From: Stomoxys calcitrans
Taxonomy: Eukaryota; Arthropoda; Insecta; Diptera; Muscidae
Length of the DNA stretch: 64,000 nt
Assembly: GCF_963082655.1 (NCBI RefSeq)
Contig: NC_081552.1
Location: 124,777,494-124,841,493 of the forward strand
Direction: 5' to 3'
In this document: piece by piece, positions 11,966-21,961 of the stretch
How positions within the stretch are numbered: the stretch's first letter is position 1
Layout of the letters: every line of letters starts with the position of its first letter
Made by a program: the position numbers and the translations under genes
The notes under the pieces: model-generated
Seen by the model: the letters and a program-made list of their open reading frames with translations, nothing else
What the model was told of the DNA's origin: nothing
Database searches by the model: none

Positions 11966-12899
11966 CCTTTATCTGAATCCCATATGATCTTTATTGGTAT
12001 CCGAATTTAAGTTTGAATGTAAAGTGTACTCCATTCTTAAAATACTTCATTTCAGCCCGATATTCTCATGATGTCTGATTTAGTGGTGTTTTCGGGGGAA
12101 AGATGGTCCCCCAGATACTTGGCCCTGAAAAAATATCACCATCGTGCTCTTCTCTCCAATACAATTTATTTAAACCCCATATTGCCATTGGCTTAAAAGG
12201 AGTTTACAGGATGAGGCGTCCCCCCAACACATGGCCCCGAAATAGGTTATCAAATTCGTTTTCTAATCTCAAATACCTATCATTTGAGTCACATATTGAC
12301 ATGGTCGAAAATTTTTTTTCCCTTTGGGGGTGTTTTGGGAAAGGGGTGATGCCCTAAATACATGATCCTAAATTTGGATATCAAATTCGTATTCTACTCC
12401 CAAATACCTTTATTTGAGCCCCATATTGCGATGGTTTATCTGAATCCCATGTGATCTTTATTGGTATCCGAATTTAAGTTTGAATGCAAAGTGTACTCCA
12501 TTCTTAAAATACTTCATTTCAGCCCGATATTCTCATGATGTATGATTTAGTGGTGTTTTCGGGGGAAAGATGGTCCCCCAGATACTTGGCCCTGAAAAAA
12601 TATCACCATCGTGCTCTTCTCTCCAATACCATTTATTTAAACCCCATATTGCCATTGGCTTAAAAAGAGTTTACAGGATGAGGCGTCCCCCCAACACATG
12701 GCCCCGAAATAGGTTATCAAATTCGTTTTCTAATCTCAAATACCTATCATTTGAGTCACATATTGACATGGTCGAAAATTTTTTTTCCCTTTGGGGGTGT
12801 TTTGGGAAAGGGGTGATGCCCTAAATACATGATCCTAAATTTGGATATCAAATTCGTATTCTACTCCCAAATACCTTTATTTGAGCCCCATATTGCGAT
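11966..12899 (+). repeat. 467-bp direct tandem duplication in family M
   Basis: Bases 11966-12432 and 12433-12899 are almost identical (landmarks at 12103 and 12570 are 467 bp apart; only a few substitutions). The first copy ends gcgatggt and restarts with ttatctgaatccc, while the second continues into gcgatggtcagtaaa. This is a recent event against the strongly diverged units around it. Confidence 0.9.
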
Positions 12900-14255
12900 G
12901 GTCAGTAAAAAATTGCTGTTTGTGGGGTATTTCGGGAAAGGGGTAAATCGCCAGAAAATTGGTCCTGAAAATGGGTATCAATTCTTGCTCCACCCCCCAA
13001 TACCTTTCATTTAAGCTTCACGTTGACATGGTGGGTAAAAATGCCTGATTTGGCGATTGGGGTGGTCCCCCAAACGCTATGCTCTGAAAATATATCAGCA
13101 ACGTGCTCTATTCTCATATATTTGAATCATATATTGCCATTGGCCTCAAAATTGGATATCAAATTCGTTTTCTAATCTCAAATACCATTCACTTAATCCC
13201 CTTATTGAAAAAGCCAGCAAATATGTCCAGTTTTGGGTATGGGCCCTAAAAACTATGAATATCGAGCTCCACTGTCTTGAAGACCCAAATTGTATTGGTG
13301 AGCAAATACGTCGTATTTGGGGGTTGTTATGGTGGTGGGACGTCCGCTAGACAGTTGGCCCCTAATGTTGATATCAGATACGTTGTCTACTCCCACATAC
13401 CTTCAATTTGAGCCCCATATTTCTATAGTCGGCAAACATGACCGGCTTGGGGGTGTTTTGGGTGATGGACGGCCACTCAGTGAGTTGGCCTTGAAAATAT
13501 ATATCGGATTCGTGTTCCACTTTAAAAACCCTCTTATTTGAGCTTCATATTGCAATGGTCAGAACATACATACTATTATATGTGGGGGGTGGGTTGGCCC
13601 CATACACACTTTTCCCGAATATTGATATCAAATTCGTGCTTTACTCCCAAAGACCTTTCATTTGAGCCCCATATTGCTATGGTCGTAAATTTGTCCCGTA
13701 TGGGGGATGTTTTTCGTGAGAGGCGGCCCCCCAAACACTTGGTCCCATAGTTGGATAGCAGATTCGTATTCTACATTCAAATACCTTTTATTTAAGCCCC
13801 ATATTCCCATGGTCAGTAATTTAGTCTTGTTTGGGGGATGTTTTGGGAAAGGGTCGGACCCCCCAGAAAAGTGGTCCCACATTTGGATATCAGATTCGTA
13901 TTCTACTCATAAATACTTTTCATTTGAGTCCCATATTGCCATGGTCAGGAAATATGTCCGATTTAGGGGTGTTTTGGGGCTTGGGGTGGTTCCCCTAACA
14001 CTTGGTCCGACAATTGGATATCAGATACGTTTTCTTATCCTAAATACCTTTCATTTGAGTCCCATATTGTCGTGATTGGTCTAAAGATATGTTTGGTAGG
14101 TTTTAGGGTGGGGCAGCCCCCCTAGATACCCCATCCGAAATTTGGGTACCAAATTTTTAATTTTAGTTAAAATCGCACCAAAATTTCGCTTAAATCGCAC
14201 CACCCATCTCCGAGATCTGGCGTTTCTGAAAATTAGGGTAAGGAGGAGGGTTCGC

Positions 14256-15394
14256 TAACATCTAACATTAACATCTAACACAATTTCACAAAACTTAAAT
14301 CTTTGAAAAAAATTCTATTTTCTTTTGAGCTTAAGAGTACACAAGAAGTTGCTTTTGAATTATTCGGTGTCCCTTTGTCAACTAATTCATTCTTGGCTTG
14401 TGCTTTCTAACTATGTGCCTGTACATTTGCGAGCACTTGTCTGTGTCTGTCTTGCAGTTAAATATCTTATCTGGTGAGATGTTTGTAATGTGTACTACAT
14501 TAGATTTGTAATTTTTGATGGTTTTAGATTTTGTTTGGCAGAATAACTGATTAGTCGTATTGCAGGTCTTAAATACTAACTCAATTTTGTTCTTAAGCCT
14601 CTCGGAAAATCCTGGTACAAAGTCATTGATTTGTACTTTTTCTGTTCTTGGGTGTCCCCTCTATTTATCTTCCTTTTGTTGCATCGCCCCAACAAATCGG
14701 TTACAGTTTTCTTCGAAAATTCATTTTTGGGTAATATCTGTCTTATTTTTTCAAGATTATTTTTTGGAAATCTAGTCACTAATCTTTAAAACTCTCATAA
14801 TAAAGTTAGAAGCGGTGTTAATGATAGCATTTTTGGGTGTTTTGAATGGAAGTTTATGAATCCTCCAGATGACGTTTTTTTCTGATACAAATCCACTTTT
14901 GTCCGGTTATTTTGTCTTATAATTAATGCGTCATGGTAAGGTAATTTGTTGTTGTTTTTTCTTCCATGGTGAACTAGACGCTACTTTGTACGAGTTAAAT
15001 GTTTATAACGAACTATTTATTTCGCCATTTTTTATTACAACAACAAACAGTCGTCGACATACATTGTAAGAAGCTATGGTTGATTACCAATTTTTCAGCT
15101 TCATGCTTCTATCAAATCTTCTATGACTATATCTCCCGTTAGAGGGGAAGCCTGGGATCCCATTGGTAAGCCTTTCTGTCGTCGTTATAGTCTATCTTCG
15201 TACATATAATATCTCTAATACTTAATACAGACATCATTGTTTTCATGAATGTATCTTTTGATATCTTCGTCTACTGGCTTAGTACATCCCATTTCGAGTC
15301 TATGATTTTAACTGCTAGGTTAATTGGAACAGACGGGAACAAGCATATTATATCAAACGAAATTAGAATTTCATCATCGCTTAAATCCTTCTTA
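14256..15394 (-). pseudogene. Penelope-like element, reverse transcriptase core and C-terminal part
   Basis: The minus strand encodes LSDDEILISFDIICLFPSVP (about 15325-15395), the first catalytic region of Penelope-type RT, then a GLPMGSQASPLTGDIVIEDL block (about 15115-15180), VDDLFVVV-like wording (about 15035-15060) and a C-terminal YKSMTLYQDFPRGLRTKLS (14576-14640). These motifs are typical of Penelope-like elements, which differ from LINE and LTR RTs. No GIY-YIG nuclease motif was found at the low-coordinate end. Frameshifts and stops make it inactive. A HINE-A at 15395 splits the frame. Confidence 0.8.
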
Positions 15395-16590
15395 TTATAC
15401 CCTCCACCATAAGATGGGGGGTATACTAATTTCGTCATTCTGATTGTAACTACTCGAAATATTCGTCTGAGACCCCATAAAGTATATATATTCTTGATCG
15501 TCATGACATTTTATGTCGATCTAGCCATGTCCGTCCGTCTGTCCGTCCGTCTGTCCGTCCGTCCGTCCGTCCGTCTGTCTGTTGAAAGGACGCTAACTTC
15601 CGAAGGAGTTTAGCTAGCCGCTTGAAATTTTGCACAAATACTTCTTATTAGTGTAGGTCGGTTGGTATTGTAAATGGGCCATATCGGTCCATGTTTTGAT
15701 ATAGCTGCCATATAAACCGATCTTGGGTCTTGACTTCTTGAGCCTCTAGAGTGCGCAATTCTTATCCGATTGGAATGAAATTTCGCACGACGTGTTTTGT
15801 TATGATATCCAACAACTGTGCCAAGTATGGTTCAAATCGGTCCATAACCTGATATAGCTGTCATATAAACCGATCTTGGGTCGTGACTTCTTGAGCCTCT
15901 AGAGGGCGCAATTCTTATTCAATTTGAATGAATTTTGGCACGTAGTATTTTGTTATGATATTGAACAACTGTGCCAAGTATGGTTCAAATCGGTTCATAA
16001 CCTGGTATAACTGTCATATAAACAGATCTGGGGACTTGACTTCTTGAGCTTCTGGAGGGCTCAATTTCTGTCCGATTTGGCTGAAATTTCGCAAGACGTT
16101 TTTTATTGTTACTTTCAACAACTATGTCAAATAAAGTACAAGTCGGTTCATAACCTGATATAGCTGCCATATAAACCGATCTGGGATCTTGACTTCTTGA
16201 GTCTCTAGAGGTCGCAATTATTATCCGATTTGCCTGAAATTTTGTACGACGGATTCTCTCATGACCATTAACATACGTGTTTATTATGGCCTGAATTGGT
16301 CTATAGGCCGATACAGCTCCCATATAAATCGATCTTTCTATTTTACTTCTTGAGCCCACAAAGGGCGCAATTCTTATTCGAATTGGCTGACATTTTACAC
16401 AGGTCTCCAACATATAATTTAATTGTGGTCCAAACCGGACCATACCTTGTTATCGCTCTAATAGCAGAGCAAATCTTTTCCTATATCCGTTTTTTGCCTA
16501 AGAAGAGATGCCGGGAAAAGAACTCGACAATGCCATGGTGGAGGGTATATAAGATTCGGCCCGGCCGAACTTAGCACGCTTTTACTTGTT
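15395..16590 (+). mobile_element. HINE-A inserted in the Penelope-like RT
   Basis: Complete ends: TATACCCTCCACCATAAG, and the hairpin followed by cttagcacgcttttacttgtt. The GTCY tract at about 15528-15583 is long. About four monomers are present. The Penelope frame resumes on the far side at 16591. Confidence 0.9.
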
Positions 16591-16858
16591 TAATTTCTAA
16601 TTTGGATTTATCGCGTCACAAATATTATTTTGTAGGTCCTTCGTAAAATTTTTCGAAATATCGACTAAATATCTTGACAGTCCATGGGAGAGTGTGTTTA
16701 TCGAAAAACATATCGATCGTAAGGGGGTTTCATCCTTGTGTATCTTGGGTAATCCATATATTTTATGAGGAAGATAAATTTGTGATAAATTTATTCCTCT
16801 TTAATGGATTAATAAGATTCAAGTTGAATAGAGTTTCAACTAAATTAGTGTTTGTATT
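16591..16858 (-). pseudogene. Penelope-like element, RT entry region
   Basis: The minus strand reads KIYGLPKIHKDETPLRSI (about 16711-16765), the hallmark YGLPKIHK...PLRP motif of Penelope RTs. This block lies between the HINE-A and the 7.9-kb insertion, and its sequence matches the second Penelope fragment at 28299-28440. Confidence 0.85.
16850..16858. repeat. Left target duplication of the 7.9-kb insertion
   Basis: GTTTGTATT here and GTTTTTATT at 24783-24791 flank the inserted block (8 of 9 match). The uninterrupted Penelope copy near 28430 has a single GTTTGTATT followed by ttggaggttgg, which is the sequence that resumes at 24792. Confidence 0.7.
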
Positions 16859-16935
16859 GTAGCCGTTGAGTGAACCGAACGTGTTTTTATTTCGCTTCTC
16901 AAAGAAAAAAAAAAAAATATATATATATATATATT
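16859..16935 (+). other. Probable 5' leader of the LOA-like LINE plus A/TA tract
   Basis: About 46 bases (gtagccgttgagtgaaccg...) follow the target duplication, then poly(A) and about ten TA repeats. It most likely belongs to the 5' end of the plus-strand LINE that was later split by the minus-strand LINE. This is inferred from position only. Confidence 0.4.
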
Positions 16936-19900
16936 CGTTGTTGTTGTTGTTGTTGTAGCAGTTTATTATGTACTATCTTTCGTCTGCTTAATTCTGTTGA
17001 GTGTCAAGACCCAGGAACTCCGCGTCTAAGAAGGGGTGCGTCCACAGGGATCTGGGTCTGAGTCGAGTGGGTATGGCCGGGCAGTTAAACAGGTGACGTG
17101 TATCGTGCGGTCCCTGGTTACAATCGGGACATACATCTTGCACGTCGGCATCAATCCTAGCTCTGTGGGAATTGAGGCGGCTGCATCTGCCGGAACGTAA
17201 TTGAGCCAGAACCACTCTGGTTTGCCGAGGGAGGTCGATTTCTTCGGGTGCAATGGGTGGCGGTCGTTCTCCAAGGACTACATTCACCCGGTAGCCAATT
17301 AACGCGTCTGCTACCGTGTCTGCATGAATGTTGTTCAGACCCGCTTGATATGCCGCTTGATCTAGAGGTTCTCTCTTGTAGCGCTGGACCTCACGCTCTA
17401 GATCGTGTAGATCTACCTTAAGGCTTCTGGGCGGTGGGTATCTATCCACAAGATGATGATTTGGATGATCTCTGCGATAACAGCCCAAAAGGTATTGCTT
17501 AGACAGCATGTAGTTATGTCTTCGCACTGGTAGGATCTTTGTCTCCTGATGGAGGTGGTCCACATGAGAACTGAGGAGACAGCCCGTCGCAGTTCGGAGG
17601 GCGGCATTCTGACAGATCTGAATATTATTCCACTGCGTGTCACAAAGTTGACGTGACCACACTGGCGCTGCATAACTTACCACAGACCGGCCAATTGGTT
17701 TGTACGTGGTCAACAAGGTTTCTTTGTCTGCACCCCAAGTGCTGCCAGCGAGTGACTTGAGGACCTTGTTTCTACTTTTGACTTTATTGCAGAATGCTGT
17801 GGCATGTGGGGAGAAAATGGAGGAGCTGTCAAATGTGACGCCAAGTATTTTGGGACACTAGATGGTCGGAATCATTTCTCCATGACCATCGCAGTCAGCT
17901 CAGTATTCACCTCACGCGTATTAGTAGTGAACAGTGTGGCTGAAGATTTGGTGGCGGATATCTTCAGATTTCTTGCAGCGAAATATAAGGCAAGCTCGTT
18001 GAGATAGACGTTCAACCTATCGCAGATGTCATCAATGGGTGGGGGGCCTGATGCCATGATCGTACAATCGTCTGCATATGATACGATCTCTATGCCGTCT
18101 GGAGGAGGTGGGATGGAGGATAGTTAGAGGTTTAACAGAGCCGGAGATATCACCCCACCTTGGGGAACTCCCTGTTTCACTCTACGGTGTTTTGACTTCT
18201 TATCCCTAAATTCCACAAATGACTGGCGGCCACACAGATAATTCGCGACCCAACGTTTCAGGCCTGGCTGGAGGGACGTGTTGGCGATGTCCTCAAGGGA
18301 GATCGGTCTGCACGACTCCCCCCAAACTCGGGTCTTTTCCAGGCTTCAGTAGCGGGATCACTCTGCCCATTTTCCAGACATCGGGAACTATAAGAGTGTT
18401 CAATGACAGTGGTAAGGTACTCAACTCCAGGTGAATCGAGATTCAGCATCAATGTAGAGATTCCGTCGGGCCCAACGCCTTGGAAGATTTTGCGCCACGG
18501 ATGACATTCGTAACTTCGCCCACGGTAAATTGTGATGGCTGTTCATCGGCTCGGAGACCACGAATACGGCGAATGGCTCTCCTCCTTGCCATGTCTCTCT
18601 CGGGATGCACAATAAATTGACGGTTGAACAACCTGGTGCATCTCTTCGGATCAGTCACGGTTATTTCGCCAAAAGTGACTGAGGTCCTGTCGTCCCGTCT
18701 ACAGGGGTTCGAGAGAGACTTAACAGTGGCCCACAGTTTGCCTGCACCGGTGCCTAAGTTACATTGCTCCAAGTGTTCCAGCCACAAATTCCGCTTATGT
18801 TCGTTGACTACCCTGTTTATTTCCAGATTCAGCTCGCTGATTCTGGGGTTAGCGGGGTCCATAGCACGAATCCCATCACGCTTGTCTGCGAGTACCACTG
18901 CTTGCGCCGGGAAATTGGGTCGCACTTGCGGTATTCGACCGGCTGGTATAAAGCGAGCGGCTGCTGCATTGATGATGTCTCGGAATTTCCTCTCGGCCAC
19001 AAGCACATCAGAGGGGGGTGGCAGTTCACTGAAGCGGCGATTGGTATACTCTCTGAAGCCAGTCCAATTGGCCTTCTTGTAATTGATGAACGTCCGGCGC
19101 TCAGAGGTTATGAAGTCGGGTGGTCGGTCGATGGTGAGGATTATGGGGAGGTGGTCGGACCCCAAAGAGATAACGGCTTGCCAGGATACGTCACTCAGGA
19201 GATCAGGGGATGCAATTGAGATGTCTGGCGAGCTGCTGCACCTCCTCGTAATCCTAGTGGGGGCATCCTCATTCACCGTGCAAAACCGTGGAGCTATCTA
19301 TCTGCTCTGCCAAAGCTATGCCACGCTGGTCGTTACCTAGGGGAGAATGCCATGACGAGTGATGTGCATTAAAATCCCCCAGAACCAGACGACTATTGCC
19401 AGATAGCAACCCACTTATGTCGGGGTTGTAGGCCTGGCCATTAATCGGAACACAGCTACCAACCGGCGGTATATACACGTTGTATATCTCTATCTCGTCA
19501 GTACCAGACCTGACTGCTAACCCCTTACATTCCATGTATGGGTCACTAGCATCAAGCGCAGGCGAGATAGGTCTATACTGCACGGAATGGTGTATAACGA
19601 AGGCCAATCCCCCACCTCCATTCCTTGGGCGATCCTTACGTAGCACATTGTTGCGGTGACAACTGTGCAAGCTGCAGGTATTAGTCAGCTTTGTCTCCTG
19701 GATCGCTGCGACCGATATGCTCTTCCGACTCATAAAATCTACAAAATCCGACTCTCAATCTCTCTCTCGAGGACGCCGAAGGCGACGACGGCAACACTTG
19801 TGACCCACTGCTGGCTATGTTCGCACAGCACCTAGCGACATAGCCAGTATGACTATACTCCCGTAGCGAAGTTAGGCCAGAGCAAGAACGGAAATGTACC

Positions 19901-20032
19901 CACTCCAAGTACCGGTTACACCTCACCGACACTGACCGATGATGAAGGCGGTTCTGGCAAACCGAACAGAATCAGGGTCCGGGGTTCTTTTCAATCCCGG
20001 CACGGACCAGAAGCGTACGGAGAAGGTAATTT
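16936..20032 (-). pseudogene. LINE with 2A-like motif, PHD-like zinc domain, endonuclease and RT
   Basis: Minus-strand order: a 2A-like peptide ending GIEKNPGP (19975-19998); a cysteine/histidine domain beginning FCSVCQNRLHHRSVSVRC (about 19918-19971) and EWVHFRSCSGL; the AP endonuclease (VAAIQETKL near 19685-19715, VLGDFNAHHSSWHS near 19345-19385, LGSDHLPI near 19140-19170); RT (KQGVPQGGVISPALLNL near 18130-18180, catalytic YADD near 18075-18087); and a C-terminal domain (AAPVWSRQL...LRTATGCL, CPDCNQGPHDTRHLFNCP) ending about 16990. The 3' tail is a (CAA)n-type repeat at 16936-16957. Stops right after NPGP (19972-19974) and in the RT (18124-18126), plus frameshifts, disable it. It is close to full length for ORF2, and a separate ORF1 is not visible. 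The clade is uncertain. Confidence 0.85.
19975..20028 (-). other. 2A-like ribosome-skipping motif
   Basis: The minus strand reads YLLRTLLVRAGIEKNPGP in frame with the zinc domain that follows. The 2A consensus is D-x-E-x-N-P-G-P after a leucine-rich stretch; here the D is G, a substitution known to vary among 2A-like sequences. Such motifs are known at the start of some LINE ORF2 products. In this copy the next codon after the final P is TGA. Confidence 0.65.
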
Positions 20033-20442
20033 TAAAGCCTTTTGGAGTAGGCTAGAAATGGGCTCCAAAGACTCAACATCTGCGGTGGTGGCGTCAGACC
20101 GCAACATGTTGTCCTCCCCTCCTATAGGTGTGAGTGCCTTCGCACCTGTAGTCGAGAGTAATGTTTCAAGCGTACAACTAGTCGTCAGACTAATAAATGA
20201 GGAAAAGACGGATAAACCAGAGGGATGCACAGTTCGTCCCCAGCCCTTAAGTAAAGGTGGTGTTTCTGAGCCGGATTCAGACAGTGACTGTGTCAATGAA
20301 ACAGTCATCGCAGCCGAATCGAGAGATGAGGGCATCGGGATGAAAGCAGAAGTGAGCGATGGCTTTGCTAAGCTCACAAGCAGACCGAGAAAGCGATCCG
20401 GTGCACGACGAAGGAGACAGAGGGTATGTACCGGCAGCGTAC

Positions 20443-20711
20443 AGATCTCCCGAAGATCATAACGCTGCTAAAATACTGAAGAAGAAAAGAGCTCCCCGTG
20501 TCCTGCGGAGGTGGACAAAGTTGGAACAGGAACGAAGGAAGCGCGCACGGCCCCTGAGGGTATGTACCGGCAGCGTAATCGGGCAAAAGTGCAGGATCAG
20601 ATCAGATCTCCCGAAGATCATAACGCTGCTAAAATACTGAAGAAGAAAAGAGCTCCCCGTGTCCTGCGGAGGTGGACAAAGTTGGAACAGGAACGAAGGA
20701 AGCGCGCACGG
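20443..20711 (+). repeat. Direct duplication inside LOA-like ORF1
   Basis: agatctcccgaagatc through gcgcgcacgg occurs at 20443-20550 and again at 20604-20711, essentially identical, 161 bp apart. The sequence agggtatgtaccggcagcgt also occurs twice (20421 and 20557). Confidence 0.9.
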
Positions 20712-21504
20712 ACGCTGAGTCTTCATGGAGGACTGTGGCTTACAAAATGCCACAGCCATCGCGGAAGGGGAAGATGGTCGCTGAGAAAGGTAAGGAGCCG
20801 CCCTCTTACGCCATAGTGGCAAGGAAGCACAACAGAGATGAGCTGACTTATGCAGTTATCAATATCGGCTGTGCATCCGGTAGGATTCCACCAGATCATC
20901 GGTGCCAAGTGGAGGATCTAGTTAACGATCGGATTTTAGAGCATGTGTGGAACTCTGTAGAGGGTCCACCACCACCACTCTGTAGAGGGTCCACCATTTT
21001 AGAGGGAACATCTTTACACTGCGTTTTGCGTCGGCGGAATGTATTGATACCGTCAAACAGCTCGTCAGATGTATTCACGCTCCCTGGGAGGACGCAAAGC
21101 TCGACCTTATGAGAAAGGTGGATATCCCCCAGCTCACAAAGGCTACGGTCTTCATCAAGGGATGGGGCATTAAATTTGCGACGGAACGCATGTTGGGATC
21201 CATGGGCAAGCAAAACCAAGGTTTGGTCGCAGAGTGGTCTTCTACAGGGAGGAGAAAGAGGAAGGAACTCTCTTTGTGGTTGGCATTGACCAAGTCTCCG
21301 TGACAAGTTTGGCTAAGACTAAAGGCATGGCGCACTACGTGAGCAAAGCTGTCTTTTTTAAGATTGGGAAGACTAGGATAGGCAGAAATTTTCAATTCAA
21401 TTTTTGGGACACCAGGTCGTGCAGTGGCAGGTGATTCAACACCGCCCAGCAAATTGGGCTAGGAAAAGCAATGATCCTAATACTAAAATATTAGGCAGTG
21501 CAGT

Positions 21505-21945
21505 GGCGAGAGACCCAACGCAGCCTAACAAACAGGAACCCGACGACGGACCCATCACCGACTTAGAGATTCAGAATACTGGGATAGGTAAAGATCCTAA
21601 TATTGAAATATTAGGCAGCGCAGCTACAGGAGACTCAATGCAACCCAACGAACAGGGAGCCGATGATGGTACCATCACCTACTCTCAAGAAGCCCATTTG
21701 CTTAAGATTTGGAAGGCAAAGATCCTAGTATTAAAACACCAGTCAGAACAGGGAATGGAAACCCAATAAAGCTTAACGAACAGGGACCTGACGATGGATC
21801 CATTACCGACTTTATAAGAAGTCGGAAGACTAGACTAGGCAATGAACCTAAAACGATGACATCAGGCAGTGCAGTGACAGGAAAGTCAATGCAGTCTAAA
21901 GACCAGGGAGCCGACGATGAGATCATCACCTACTCCCAAGATGCC
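21505..21945 (+). repeat. Four-unit coding repeat in LOA-like ORF1
   Basis: Landmark aacgaacaggga-x-ccgacgatg occurs at about 21526, 21645, 21773 and 21898 (spacing 119, 128 and 125 bp). Units 1 and 3 end ITDL/ITDF, units 2 and 4 end ITYSQ, so a two-unit block of about 250 bp seems to have been duplicated. Confidence 0.75.
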
Positions 21946-21961
21946 ATTTACTGGAGGACCA

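Larger units (their letters stand above)
11735..14255 (+). repeat. Family M element, tandem units of about 131 bp
   Basis: It starts near ACTAGCTTACCCGGGCCCGC, has a caattaaagatctttt lead-in and a TA microsatellite, then runs through many diverged units, each with tttgggtatcagattcg, catttgagccccatattgcc and ggggtgttttggg. Landmarks at 13671, 13801, 13933 and 14064 give a period of about 131 bp. It closes with tccgagatctggcgtttctgaaaat. Open frames inside are readings of the units. Confidence 0.8.
20040..21960 (+). pseudogene. LOA-like LINE ORF1
   Basis: The frame starts around 20058 (MGSKDSTSAVV), passes through a basic region (RKRSGARRRRQR), then with frameshifts through a conserved ORF1 domain: MLGSMGKQN...RWRVVFYREEKEEGTLF and VVGIDQVSVTSLAKTKG (21185-21345), which resembles the DUF4780-type domain of insect LINE ORF1 proteins. 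Four repeated units with the motif DDGxIT follow (21526-21940). A 108-bp block (20443-20550) is repeated at 20604-20711. No CCHC knuckle is seen. Several frameshifts make it a pseudogene. Confidence 0.7.

Noticed and set aside
12103..12824. Two 84-codon frames differing by one or two residues
   Set aside because: They lie in the 467-bp duplication of family M and read through its units; no coding evidence.
14400..14480. GIY-YIG endonuclease of the Penelope-like element
   Set aside because: The minus-strand peptide here (KTDTDKCSQMYRHIV) lacks the GIY and YIG motifs, so I did not call it.
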